A stretch of 64,000 bases of DNA. Origin: Formicarius rufipectus (Eukaryota; Chordata; Aves; Passeriformes; Formicariidae). Under the pieces are notes generated by a model, which did no database searches, had not been told where the DNA came from, and was given only the letters and a program-made list of their open reading frames with translations. The stretch's first letter is position 1. Each line of letters begins with the position of its first letter. This document shows, piece by piece, positions 53,231 to 62,340 of this stretch. The stretch is from NCBI GenBank assembly GCA_013399695.1, contig VXAU01000197.1:3436557-3500556 (forward strand), read 5' to 3'. A program made the translations under genes and the position numbers.

Positions 53231-55164
53231 GTATGTGTAATGACATAAAATCCAAAAATCCAGGACTTCTATTGCTTGTTTATTATTCCTGATGCTCATT
53301 CAGGGATTCACAGAAGCATAAGAAATTTAACTCAGGGACTGAATGCCCCTATTAGTTATGATAAAATGTATGGAATGCAGTAGACCAAGCACTGACAAGG
53401 GATCTCAAACTATCAGAGCAGAGACATGTTTAGAGCCCATTATCTGATGCTTTGTAAGTAATTGGATGTAGGTTTTCACTATACAGTTATTTAAGTCAAA
53501 ATGAGAAAAAAAGGATGAGAATATAAATAACTACCAAGACATTTTACTTTAGAAAGAGCTGTGTTTGCCAGACTGGCTAAAATGTTCTTGTGGCCTTGAC
53601 ATTCTGTACATCTTGCTGTTCTGCTTAGGAACTGCTTCAAAACTTTTCCGCCACTGAAACAAGAATTCTCTGCTGGATGCAGAGATCATGGCTTTCCATG
53701 TTCAGTGCTTTTCTCCCTTGAGCAGAGCCCTTTAGCTTAAACAGACTTGAAACCCTACAGCTTCTTTTTAGTACTAAATTGTGACCAAGCAGATGGAGTC
53801 AATTCTGTATTTCATGTCAGTCCTCCTGTGTTTAGGAAATCAGTAGTTTGAAAACATGGCTTGCAGCTTTCCAATCACTGGAAAAAAATGTTGGGGGAAA
53901 TATTTAGCCTAGTTTCCCTGTCTAAAAAGAAACTCAGTTTCTCCTTTGAGAAATTCAGGATGCATCAACAAAGCAGAACAGCTGAAGAACTGCTGAATTA
54001 GCTAACTTCTGAACACTTCCACAGTGCCTCTCGCGCAGGAGAGTCCTGATTTTCTGATGTGTTCAGCCAGCTTTTCCCATTCATCCCCCTGTAATGGTGC
54101 TCATCCATCTGCGAGCACAGATGAGGAGTCTTTTGATAAAACTCCTTGGGTGACAATTAAATTTGCTCCCCATTCAGCATCATGTATGAGTTCTGTTCTG
54201 TAAACAAGACTTGGGGACTTGAAAGCCGTGGGAGTTTGTTCTTGCATTAACCAGTTGCACAGTTTAGAACTGCAAAGTCACTTCTATAGGGAAGAGTGGG
54301 GTTGTTTTCTTTGCAGCTGTAGGTACACATTGCAGCAGTCAGAACCAGGGCAGGCTATTCATTGTCAAATCCCACTGCTGCCCATGAGGAAGCAGGAAAA
54401 ATAAGAACCATTTAAGCAGGTCCCTTAAGTGCTGTTTAAGAAACAGTTTATACTGTACAGCTGTCTGGCTCTGAGGTTTGAAATAAAAACTGATAAATGC
54501 ACGATGTGGCCAGTTCATTCTGCCGCACTGCAGGATTCCTGCCTTTGGTCTGAAAGACACACCAGAGAGGGTCCTTCTTCTCACTTTATTTGGGGGACAG
54601 AGTGTTATTTGACAACTGTGTTGAAACAGAAGTCCCTACTGTATTGTTGCTATGCTCTTTCGAATGTGGATTTGCCTTCTAATGTGAGAGCAGCATTATT
54701 AGGACCTCTGGAAAGGCTGCAGAAGGGAAGTGCAAATTTACACCATAGAAAGTTCTGCCTGGCATTAAGGACAGGGCTAGCACAGACAGGTGGATTGCCA
54801 CCACCTACACAAACCTTGGCAATGTGGAAGCCAGTCCTGGAGGAAGATGCAGAAGGAATTGAGCAGCTCAGAGCTTTCTCCCTGCTGTTCTTCTAGTGCT
54901 CCCTGCAGACCTCCCCACTGCCCAAACCTGTTCTCCTCAGGCTTGGAGGAAGAAATATCAGCAGCTGAAGTGCAGAGAGGAAGCAAAAAACAGATTTGAA
55001 GAGAACCAATTTGAGACCAGTGTGTGTGGAGAGCAATTGCTTCTGGTTTGGGGCAGATTTAATTGCTGTGCCAGCGGAGGGACAGATGCTGGGGTGAAGA
55101 GATCCTTGCTGCTTTAAATACTAAGTAGATCATGACAATACTAAAATGACTGAGAGATACTTTT

Positions 55165-55215
55165 AGGTTAACACAGATGACCAAATGGTCTCTTCTGACC
55201 TTAAAATCTGTGAAC
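55165..55215 (+). mobile_element. CR1-like LINE 3' tail relic
   Basis: AGATGACCAAATGGTCTCTT followed by CTGACCTTAAAATCTGTGAA resembles the conserved 3' end of reptile/bird CR1 LINEs (AGATGACC...CTTCTGACCTTAAAATCTATGAA). Only the tail is clear. How far the element extends upstream is not visible to me, and no reverse transcriptase remains. Confidence 0.45.
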
Positions 55216-56716
55216 TCTGGATCATTAAATACATATTTTAGGAAAGAGAAAAATGAAAAGCTGGAGGGAATCACAGATCATGAATAGCAATCTGTTTCTT
55301 TATTGCATTTTATAGATTCACTGTGTGGTCACAGTATTAATTATTTATTGATCTTTGCAAAGGACTGGAAATGTTCTGTAGTAGCTTATGTAAAAGTAGT
55401 AAGAACTTAACAATATCAAAATATGCCACACCAAATCTGGCACTAAATCTTGAGAGAGTGAAGTGAGACTTTTTTATGATAATTAGAGGTTTTAATTAAA
55501 GGTGTGAGAATGACTTGATCGCCTCACCATTTCTGGAATTTAAGAAATGTGCTGATGCTCCATCAGTGTCAAGTTTTATGTAAGACGTGATGGAAGCTGC
55601 TGAGCTCTGTAAATGCAGTGTCATGCTCATTTAAATCTTGAGTAAAACTAATTAGTAAAATAGGTTATGTTCATTCAAATGAGATGAGAATCAGAGCCAT
55701 TATTTTTGGTCATTATAAAATACTGATAATAGGTATTACCCAGGAACAACAGATCCATATAACTTTGGAGAGTATGCACAGGTCAGAAATGTCTACACTA
55801 AAAATACTGAATCCTCACAAAGCTCCTTGAAGACGAGCCATAGTTGAGGGTTGAAACTGATGAATTGGAAAATCTTCTTTGTTGTTTTCATTTTTAAGTA
55901 ACACATCAAATAAAAATAAAGAAATCCAAAGCAGAGGCCAAATGGAGTATTGGAGGCATTTCTGCTTCCTTTGCAAACATATCCAGATTGAGAGACATCA
56001 GTCCCCCTGGGCTCTCCCTCTTTGTTATGAGTAACATACTAGATGAAAACAGCTCATGAAAGGCTGGAAATATACTTGATAAAAATTTTCTCTTGAACAC
56101 AATAGGAGATATTTGGGGCTGTTCTTGTCAATTTTAGCCATGCATTTGTGTTTCCAAGTGCTGATTTCTAATAGGTTTGTGTGCAATAACTCATGGTGCT
56201 GCAGATAAGACATTGTGCCTCTGACCTGAGAGTATTATGGGAATAATATGTAATTTGGAAAATAAAAATCTTCAATACCAGTCTCAGCAGAGAGAAGATC
56301 AGAATCTAGAAAGAGATCTTTCTTAACTCCCATTTATTAAGAGGGTGTTTGAAAGTGACAGTGATGTTGGGAGAATAATATTAACCTGTAATGAAAAAGA
56401 TTTCTATCTGCCAAGGATATCTTGACATTGTTCAGCCTGTGCTCTTCCCAAGAACCTTTCTCATATTGCTTTGGATCATTAGCAGCAAATGTACTTTAAA
56501 AGTTGTTTTTGAGTACTGTATGGTCCCTTTTGCCCAAATCCACCAGTGTTAGTTTTGTTCTCTCTAATTAGCTATAAATAAGAGGCAGAGATCAGCAAAG
56601 GCAAGCTATTTCATTTGGGTCATCATTTGCAAAACAAATCACAAAAGCATATCCTAGATAAAGAGGCATTTGGGGATTTGTCCAGGTTATCTTTTTCCAG
56701 GCTTTTTGTTTTTTTC

Positions 56717-56734
56717 TTTTTTTTTTTTTTTTTT
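56717..56734. repeat. Poly-T tract (18)
   Basis: A T18 run preceded by a shorter T run, about 320 bases upstream of the 57059 exon. Simple homopolymer. Confidence 0.85.
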
Positions 56735-57058
56735 AGCACAGTGCCACATAAAAATGTGTGATGCCTGATGGATGAAATGAGTCCTGTTCCCTTGTGCATC
56801 ACCCAGGCCACATTGCTGGCAGTGCCACAGTGATACATCCTAAGAGAGGTTCCTGTCAAAATGTTTAGCTTTGGCAACACACCTCTAGGCGCTGACCTAA
56901 TTAAAACCCTATCCACTTTCCACCTTACCTCTCAGTGACACCAGGGAATTCTTATGTCAGGGTGGAACATCTGCATCCCTGGGAATGGCAGCACTGTTTG
57001 GCTGCAGGTGGAACATGTCGAAGTCTTCCTGATGGTTTTCCCTGTTCCATTTTACCAG

Positions 57059-57163
57059 CATATGCGAGAGGCTGCTGAACGGCGGCAACAGCTGGAGTTG
57101 GAGCATGAGCAAGCCTTGGCTGTCCTCAACGCCAAACAGCAGGAAATTGAGCTCCTGCAGAAG
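57059..57163 (+). CDS. RIMBP2: RIMBP2 exon with canonical start methionine
   Basis: The 105-bp exon encodes 35 codons (exactly five heptads), phase 0-0: HMREAAERRQQLELEHEQAL then a second half ending QQEIELLQK. It lies between acceptor CCATTTTACCAG and donor GTAAGG. The peptide from MREAAERRQQLELEHEQ matches the known N-terminus of vertebrate RIMBP2, which conventionally begins at the ATG here (57062-57064). In the spliced long transcript that ATG has a weak context (C at -3 and C at +4) and the frame is open upstream through two more exons, so it may be internal in many transcripts. The exon continues the coiled coil. This is the most certain identification in the window. Confidence 0.97.
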
Positions 57164-57710
57164 GTAAGGGAGATGGCAAACTGCAGCAAACCTCAGGGAC
57201 TGGAGCTGCTGCTCCAAAGGAACTTAAACCCCAAGTGCCAAACCGGTTCCCATTCGGGATTGTTCTGTGCAGCTGCTAGTGCAGCTGCAACAAAGGGGGT
57301 GTTGGCTGTGCTAATTGATTTTAAAATGTTTATGCCAGTGAAGATTAACCTGACCCAGATGTATCTAAGTTGTCTTAATTCCCCATAGGGATAAAAGTGA
57401 CACAGTTACAGGTATTTCCTTTGTATTTCCATTGCTTCCCCCAATATTTGGCTCAGAAGTATCTGTGGATTTCTGAACTTTCAGGAAGGAATCTGGTCTT
57501 AATTTCATGATACTCAAAATATGAGATCTTTGCCATTTCCAGTGTGCTGGAACAGTTAATATGCTCACTGACATATCAATGTTTCGTTAGGATTTCTTTG
57601 GCTTCCTCTTCCAGACATACAACTGTTGCTTCCTTTCTCCACTAAATTAGGTTAAAGGTCTTGTCAAGGTGCTTACAGATCACAGCTGATCTTCCTTTTC
57701 ATAAATATGT
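57164..57710. other. RIMBP2: Intron, nothing recognised before LTR
   Basis: The exon's reading frame stays open for 75 codons into this intron, to the stop ending at 57388. Retention of the intron would therefore add a novel tail before terminating. Otherwise I see no feature. Confidence 0.6.
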
Positions 57711-58311
57711 TGAGTTTGGGTGACAAGGCTTTGGTAGCAGAGTGGCTACAGGGGAAGCTTCTATGCAAAGATGCCAGGAGCTTCCCCCCTGTCCAGCAGG
57801 GCCAATGCCAGTGGCTCCAGGATAGACCTGCTGCTGGCCAAGGCTGAGCCCATCAGTGGCAGTGGCAGCACCTCTGGGGTAATATATTTAAAAAGTGAGG
57901 GGAAAAACTGCATGAGGGCAGCTAGAGCCAGAGCAGAGATTCCCCTGCAGCCCTCGGTGAGGACCAGGGTGAGGCAGCCCCTGGAGGACCCCCCACCAAA
58001 GCAGGTGGATGCCCAGAGCAGCTGGGGCACCACGGGAAGCCTGCGCTGGAGCAGGATCCTGGCAGAGCTGTGGACCTGGGCAGAGAGGAGCCCAGTCTGG
58101 AGTAAGTTTGCTGGAAGAACTTGTGACCCTGGAGGGGTTCACACTGGAGCAGCCTGTTCCTGAAGGACTGCACCCCGTGGGAGGGACCCTCGTTGGAGCA
58201 GAGGAAGAGTGTGAGGAGGAAAGAGCAGCAGAAACGACGTGTGGTGGGCTGAACACAGCCCCGTTCTCTGTGCCACTTGTGGAGGGGAGGATGGAGAGTT
58301 CAGGAGTACCT

Positions 58312-58333
58312 GGGAAGGAGGGAGGGGTGGGGG
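58312..58333 (+). other. Potential G-quadruplex in LTR
   Basis: Four G runs (GGG, GGG, GGGG, GGGGG) are separated by loops of 5, 1 and 1 bases, fitting the G3+N1-7 rule. It lies just upstream of the LTR polyadenylation signal on the transcribed-sense strand. Confidence 0.45.
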
Positions 58334-58389
58334 AATGTATTGTTAAGATTTGATTTAATTTCTCATTGTCCTACTCTGATTTGATTGTT

Positions 58390-58395
58390 AATAAA
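58390..58395 (+). terminator. Polyadenylation signal AATAAA of the LTR
   Basis: A canonical AATAAA sits in the position expected for the R region of the LTR, in the same direction as RIMBP2 transcription. It could allow premature intronic polyadenylation of the host transcript. Its use is not shown by the sequence. Confidence 0.45.
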
Positions 58396-58637
58396 TCAAA
58401 CTAATTTCTCCAAGTCAAGCCTGTTTTGCCCATGACAGTATTTCTTCAGGGATCTCTCCCTGTCCTTGTCTTGACCCATGAGACTTTTGCTGTACTTTCT
58501 CTCCCCTGCCCAGCTGAGGGGAGGAGTGATGGAGCAGCTTTGGTGTCCAGCCAGGGTCAGTCCACCACAATGAACTAAACAGTTGTTAAGCACTTCATTT
58601 CCAAGGTCAATCTTTAATTCACAAATGACTTCAAGAC

Positions 58638-58663
58638 TTTTTTTTTTTTTTTTTTTTTTTTTT
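58638..58663. repeat. Poly-T tract (26) ending in CAG
   Basis: A run of 26 T is followed immediately by CAG, about 70 bases after the LTR end. It looks like an ideal decoy splice acceptor on the + strand. It may be a homopolymer or, read on the - strand, a poly-A tail of a small retroposed piece, though no body is recognisable. Confidence 0.85.
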
Positions 58664-60892
58664 CAGATTGCAATTTCTCAGTATTCATTATAATACAAAA
58701 AACATGATACTGAGTTTCAATCTTCCCAAAGTCATTTAAAACTGCAATTGTCTCAGTGCTGATGTTGATTTTTTTCAATTGCTGGACTAAATTAAAACAC
58801 AGAAATAATACTGCTAATGATAATTTGGTAGAGAATTGGCAGGGAGGGACATTCTCAGCAGAATAAAAGATATTTCTAATATCATTTGCTTCAAATAGAA
58901 AGCTGCAGTTGACCAAATGAAATCTTCCTGTTAATTTTCTCTTAGTCTTTCTCAATTAATGTATTTAGGCACCTTTCAAAATGCCATTTCTATTTATATT
59001 CAGCTGTTATTATTAGAGCTCCCTCATAAATTTTGGACTTAAATTTCCTGACAAAGCAAAGAAATCAAAGAAAGATACAGCATTTCTTGCTAATTTTTGT
59101 TGCATTCATCTAACAAAACCACATTTGGTTTGGCAACAGGAGGCAAATCTCTGTGCTGGTCTATTCTCCAGTCACTTTTGCTAAGCTGCAGCATGACAGA
59201 TGTCAAGCCCAAGTGAGGTTTTATTTTATTTGGTATTTTACTCAGTACAACTGGCTCAGCATCTGCAACCATTGCTTAAATTCTTGTTCAGTGGACCTGA
59301 AGTAACAAGACCTCCCAATGTACCTGTACATATGTCTTACATTCTTTCTTCTTTTTTTTTTTNNNNNNNNNNNNNNNNNNNTTTTTTTTTTTAAATTAGA
59401 GTCATATAATTACTTGAAAAAGTATTGTGAAATGAAAGTAGGAACTCTGGGCAGTAACAGGATGGCATTTCACAGAATATCTTGTTTCTGTAGTAAAGGG
59501 GCTGATGAACCACCAAAATGTGCACTTCAAAGCAAAGCAAGTGGCAGGTACAGCCTGATGAGTGTGCTATCACATTTTGAATATAAATAAAAAATCATTG
59601 TCTTTTTAATATAAATGTAGCCTGATCAAATTTTTCAGCCTAGAAGTAAGAATCATCAAGGTTTTGTGTCGATGGGGAATCTGATGGTCTTTTTTCTTGG
59701 AGAAAACCTCCATACAAGGCAGTTCGATGGAAAAGAGAGATAGCTATTGATGCAGGTTTTCTAATCATTTATCCAGAACTCATATTCTGGGTAGATTTTA
59801 TTAAACTTGTAATGATGGATGACTCAGGGCTTTCCATTACCTGCTATCCTATGTTTGCTAATGCTCGTGGAGCCAATATTTATCAAGTGCTAGCTGTAAG
59901 ACTTATTACTGTAGTAGAGGAAGAAATATGACTGTGCTGGCAGGATTGAAAGAAACTTTATTATCCTGCAGGACAGTGAAATATAGTTGGGGTGTATGTT
60001 CTGGTTGTGACTTTATGGCCTGACCCAACTTCCACTGAAACCAGTAACAGAGTAGGGTAGCCCTCAGAGGTGAGGGGAAGGGAGTTAAAATACTGTATCT
60101 GGGGCCATCGTGGGACTCTCTGGGCCATGTAATTGGAAAGTCTGTGGAGTGTTGTCCTCTGCCAGATGTGAGCATTTGAAGACTTTCCTCTGAAGAGGAA
60201 TGTGCAGAATTGTACAATGGTGAACAAAATTTGGGCATGCTTCAGTAAAGAAAATAGTGACAACTTAAATGGAAATAAAGTGAGGATAACATGCAGTTAC
60301 TGAGTGCTGGTCTTTTGGTTTTAAGGTTTAGACTTTTCCAGGCCAGAATTTGGTAACTGAATTTCTGAGCTACATAGAATACTTTTCTGCTCTTATTTAT
60401 ACCCTCTTTTTGTCTTTGACTCAGTTGACTGGACCCTAAATGTTGCACTCATGTTTTTAGACAGCCTATCCTGTGGTTGAAGTGTTTTTGAGCTGCTTGC
60501 CTCAATGATAAATGCTGTTGCTTCATTAAAAGAATGAGCTTTATTTTTGTGTTGCTTCCTCCCAGCTCATATGGGAGGTTTCTACACTCTAAATCTCCTC
60601 AATGTACAATACTAATCTCCCTTTTAGTTTCAATTTAGCAAGTTTCAGAGATGTGCTGTGATCTTGCAGTGTGTTGAGCCTGCTTGTGTTGGTCCAGCAA
60701 AATACCAATGCTATGAAGCATCACTGGGATTGAATCTCCTAAAAATAAGCAGTTATTTCAGAGGCTTGGAACCCAAGTGCCAGAGTAATACTGCCAGAGC
60801 CACCCCTTCCAGACTGTAATTGGCTCTGGATTTGAGTATACAGTATGCTACTTTATGTGGTTAGAGCATATTATATGTGGCATGACTAATGA
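58664..60892. other. RIMBP2: Intron with assembly gap
   Basis: AT-rich intron between the LTR and the next exon. It contains the gap at 59363-59381. No exon or repeat body is recognised. Confidence 0.65.
59363..59381. other. Assembly gap (19 N) inside poly-T
   Basis: Nineteen N are flanked on both sides by T runs. The true length of this homopolymer is unknown. Confidence 0.95.
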
Positions 60893-60953
60893 TTTTCCTT
60901 TTTCCTCCTTTTTTTTCCTCTTCCCTCCTTTTTCCTTTTTCCATAAAAACAAG
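60886..60953 (+). promoter_or_regulatory. RIMBP2: Long pyrimidine tract and distant branch point
   Basis: A 50-base uninterrupted pyrimidine tract (60893-60942) precedes an A-rich 11-base spacer ending in the acceptor AG. A good branch-point match (CTAAT, 60886-60890, branch A at 60889) lies about 64 bases from the acceptor with no intervening AG. CU-rich tracts of this kind bind PTBP proteins, and a distant branch point is a feature of regulated exons. Confidence 0.5.
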
Positions 60954-61004
60954 GCTCAGGTTGAAGCTAAGAAGGAACATGAGGGAGCAGTTCAACTGCT
61001 AGAG
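60954..61004 (+). CDS. RIMBP2: RIMBP2 exon, coiled coil (AQVEAKKEHEGAVQLLE)
   Basis: The 51-bp exon encodes 17 codons, phase 0-0, between acceptor AAAAACAAG and donor GTAAGA. AQVEAKKEHEGAVQLLE directly follows ...IELLQK in vertebrate RIMBP2, and AQAEAQREHEGAVQLLE is, as I recall, the paralogue TSPOAP1 equivalent. It continues the N-terminal coiled coil. In the short-form protein this exon joins directly to the next exon of the coiled coil (SKVRELEE..., beyond this window); here the microexon at 62235 can be inserted between them. Confidence 0.96.
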
Positions 61005-62144
61005 GTAAGATACTCTCTGTTACCTTTGCTTCTTCAGGTTCCATTCTGAATGTGGTACCTTTACAGTATCCTCATTTTTGAAAGTTTTAAGGAATATGTA
61101 GGCAGATAGATTTATTTTTTTCTAATATAATTACATCCTTTAAGGTTTATAATTCTGTTAGGAGTGCATTAAGCTGAGCTGTTGGAAATTATGTGTATCT
61201 CAGTTTCTCATCTGGTTGCAGGTTTTTTTTAAGTAAAAAACTATTAAAGGAAATGATTAATTATTAGAAATGTTATTTATCAGGCTGGAAATATATCTGC
61301 AAATACCAAACAGTTCTCTAAGGTTCCTAATTAAATACTGTCAAGTAAGGCAACATGTTAAAGAACAAAAAGTTTTAAACTAGTAAAATGATTTAGATAA
61401 TTCTAAAAACCTTCAAAGGGTGTGGTAGACAGAGAACACTTCACTTTGCTACCTGAGGTGAAAAAATGGCATTAAATGGTTATTAAGGATTAATGTATGT
61501 ATCTTTAAAAAACCAGGTGATACCATGGAGTGATTGTAGCAAGTGCATTGTCAATATTTCATTTAGAAATCTGGTTTTAGCAGAAGATGAGTTCTAGTCT
61601 GCTTAGCTCCTCACAGTATTTCTGTGTATACTTGCTGGTCATGCCTTGGTGAAAGGTGTTGGTTTTTTTTCTGTTGCATCTTTAAAAAAATAAAGAACGT
61701 GTTCATAAAAGTTAATATTCCCACAGAATGTGTTTTGCTCATAGGCTTTCATTATCATCATGTATATTAAGTTTGTTTCAGCTTTAGAATATAAGATTAA
61801 ATTATTATTTAATGCCTGGTGGAAAGTATATGATGCAGGAAAACATAATTAGAAACAAGGCAGGCAAAAGGTTACTTACCCCCCTCAAGGTAAGCACAAC
61901 TCCTATTCAGCTGATTTCTCTGCGACCTGCGACTTGCTTAACCCCACCAGGGTTCCCAAAGCTTTTGCTTTTTATTGCCACAAGTGCATTATTTTTTTAG
62001 CATTTTATTTAATGTGCCTTTGGCAGTTTGAGATCAGCAGCAATATTGATTTCTGAAGCGTTCTACAGCGTGGTTTGTGTTGGTGCATGTTTTTACATGT
62101 GTAACTGTTCTAATATACTTTGCTTTGTAATGTAAAAAAAAGAG
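61005..62144. other. RIMBP2: Intron, nothing recognised
   Basis: A 1.2-kb intron segment, AT-rich. Several + frames end within it. No conserved element is identifiable by eye. Confidence 0.65.
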
Positions 62145-62215
62145 TATTCAAAACTGTTTTTATTTCTTTGTTTATTTCACATCTCTTTGTTTACTGTGTC
62201 TTGGTTGGGATTTAT

Positions 62216-62223
62216 TGCTTTGC
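62216..62223 (+). promoter_or_regulatory. RIMBP2: UGC motifs upstream of microexon
   Basis: Two UGC trinucleotides, at 62216-62218 and 62221-62223, lie 19 and 14 bases upstream of the microexon inside its pyrimidine tract. This is the position where SRRM4 (nSR100) recognises neuronal microexons. The stretch from about 62145 to 62232 has no AG, giving a clear acceptor. Confidence 0.5.
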
Positions 62224-62234
62224 ACTTCATCCAG

Positions 62235-62255
62235 AACACCTTGGACAGCATGCAG
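62235..62255 (+). CDS. RIMBP2: RIMBP2 21-bp microexon (NTLDSMQ)
   Basis: AACACCTTGGACAGCATGCAG lies between a clean acceptor (TTGCACTTCATCCAG) and the donor GTATTT. It encodes the seven residues NTLDSMQ, phase 0 at both ends, in the right order after the 60954 exon. In the paralogue TSPOAP1, as I recall it, the matching position reads ...VQLLE-STLDSMQ-ARVRELEE, so six of seven residues agree at the equivalent place. Seven residues equal one heptad, so inclusion keeps the coiled-coil register. The commonly listed RIMBP2 protein joins LLE to SKVRELEE without it, suggesting alternative, probably neuronal, inclusion. It is far too short for frame-based gene finding. Confidence 0.82.
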
Positions 62256-62334
62256 GTATTTTAGGGCATAAATTCTCCTTTCCCTGTCCTGAGTCCTGCA
62301 CATTTCCCTTGAAAATGAGAGCCCTGCCTAACCT

Positions 62335-62340
62335 TGCATG
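62335..62340 (+). promoter_or_regulatory. RIMBP2: RBFOX site UGCAUG downstream of microexon
   Basis: TGCATG begins 80 bases downstream of the microexon, with a further GCATG at 62370-62374. RBFOX proteins bound downstream of an exon generally enhance its inclusion in neurons. Position and motif are seen; the effect is inferred. Confidence 0.5.

Larger units (their letters stand above)
53231..57058. other. RIMBP2: Intron, no supported gene apart from repeats
   Basis: A 3.8-kb intron. It holds a CR1-like relic near 55165-55215 and a T18 tract at 56717-56734. The 155-codon + frame at 54429-54896 is not recognisable and lacks splice context. The intron ends in CCCTGTTCCATTTTACCAG. Confidence 0.65.
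57711..58569 (+). mobile_element. Solo LTR, songbird endogenous retrovirus family
   Basis: An approximately 860-base element runs from TGAGTTTGGGTGACAAGG to CAGGGTCAGTCCACCACA, giving TG...CA ends. It is recognised from memory as a widespread songbird retroviral LTR. A GC-rich U3 with loosely repeated units built on CTGGAGCAG is followed by a G-rich block, an AT-rich segment with AATAAA at 58390-58395, and a U5-like region. A diverged, inverted fragment of the same family lies at 8243-8602. No internal retroviral genes or second LTR adjoin, so it is a solo LTR left by recombination. I could not define a clean target-site duplication. It sits in the RIMBP2 intron in sense orientation. Open frames inside it are incidental. 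Confidence 0.8.

Noticed and set aside
54429..54896. 155-codon + frame in the intron before the canonical ATG exon
   Set aside because: It has no splice sites in phase with neighbouring exons and no recognisable protein; it probably reflects chance or an old repeat body upstream of the CR1-like tail.
57771..58353. Several open frames of 83 to 130 codons on both strands
   Set aside because: They all lie inside the GC-rich U3 of the LTR, a long terminal repeat that does not encode protein in this family.
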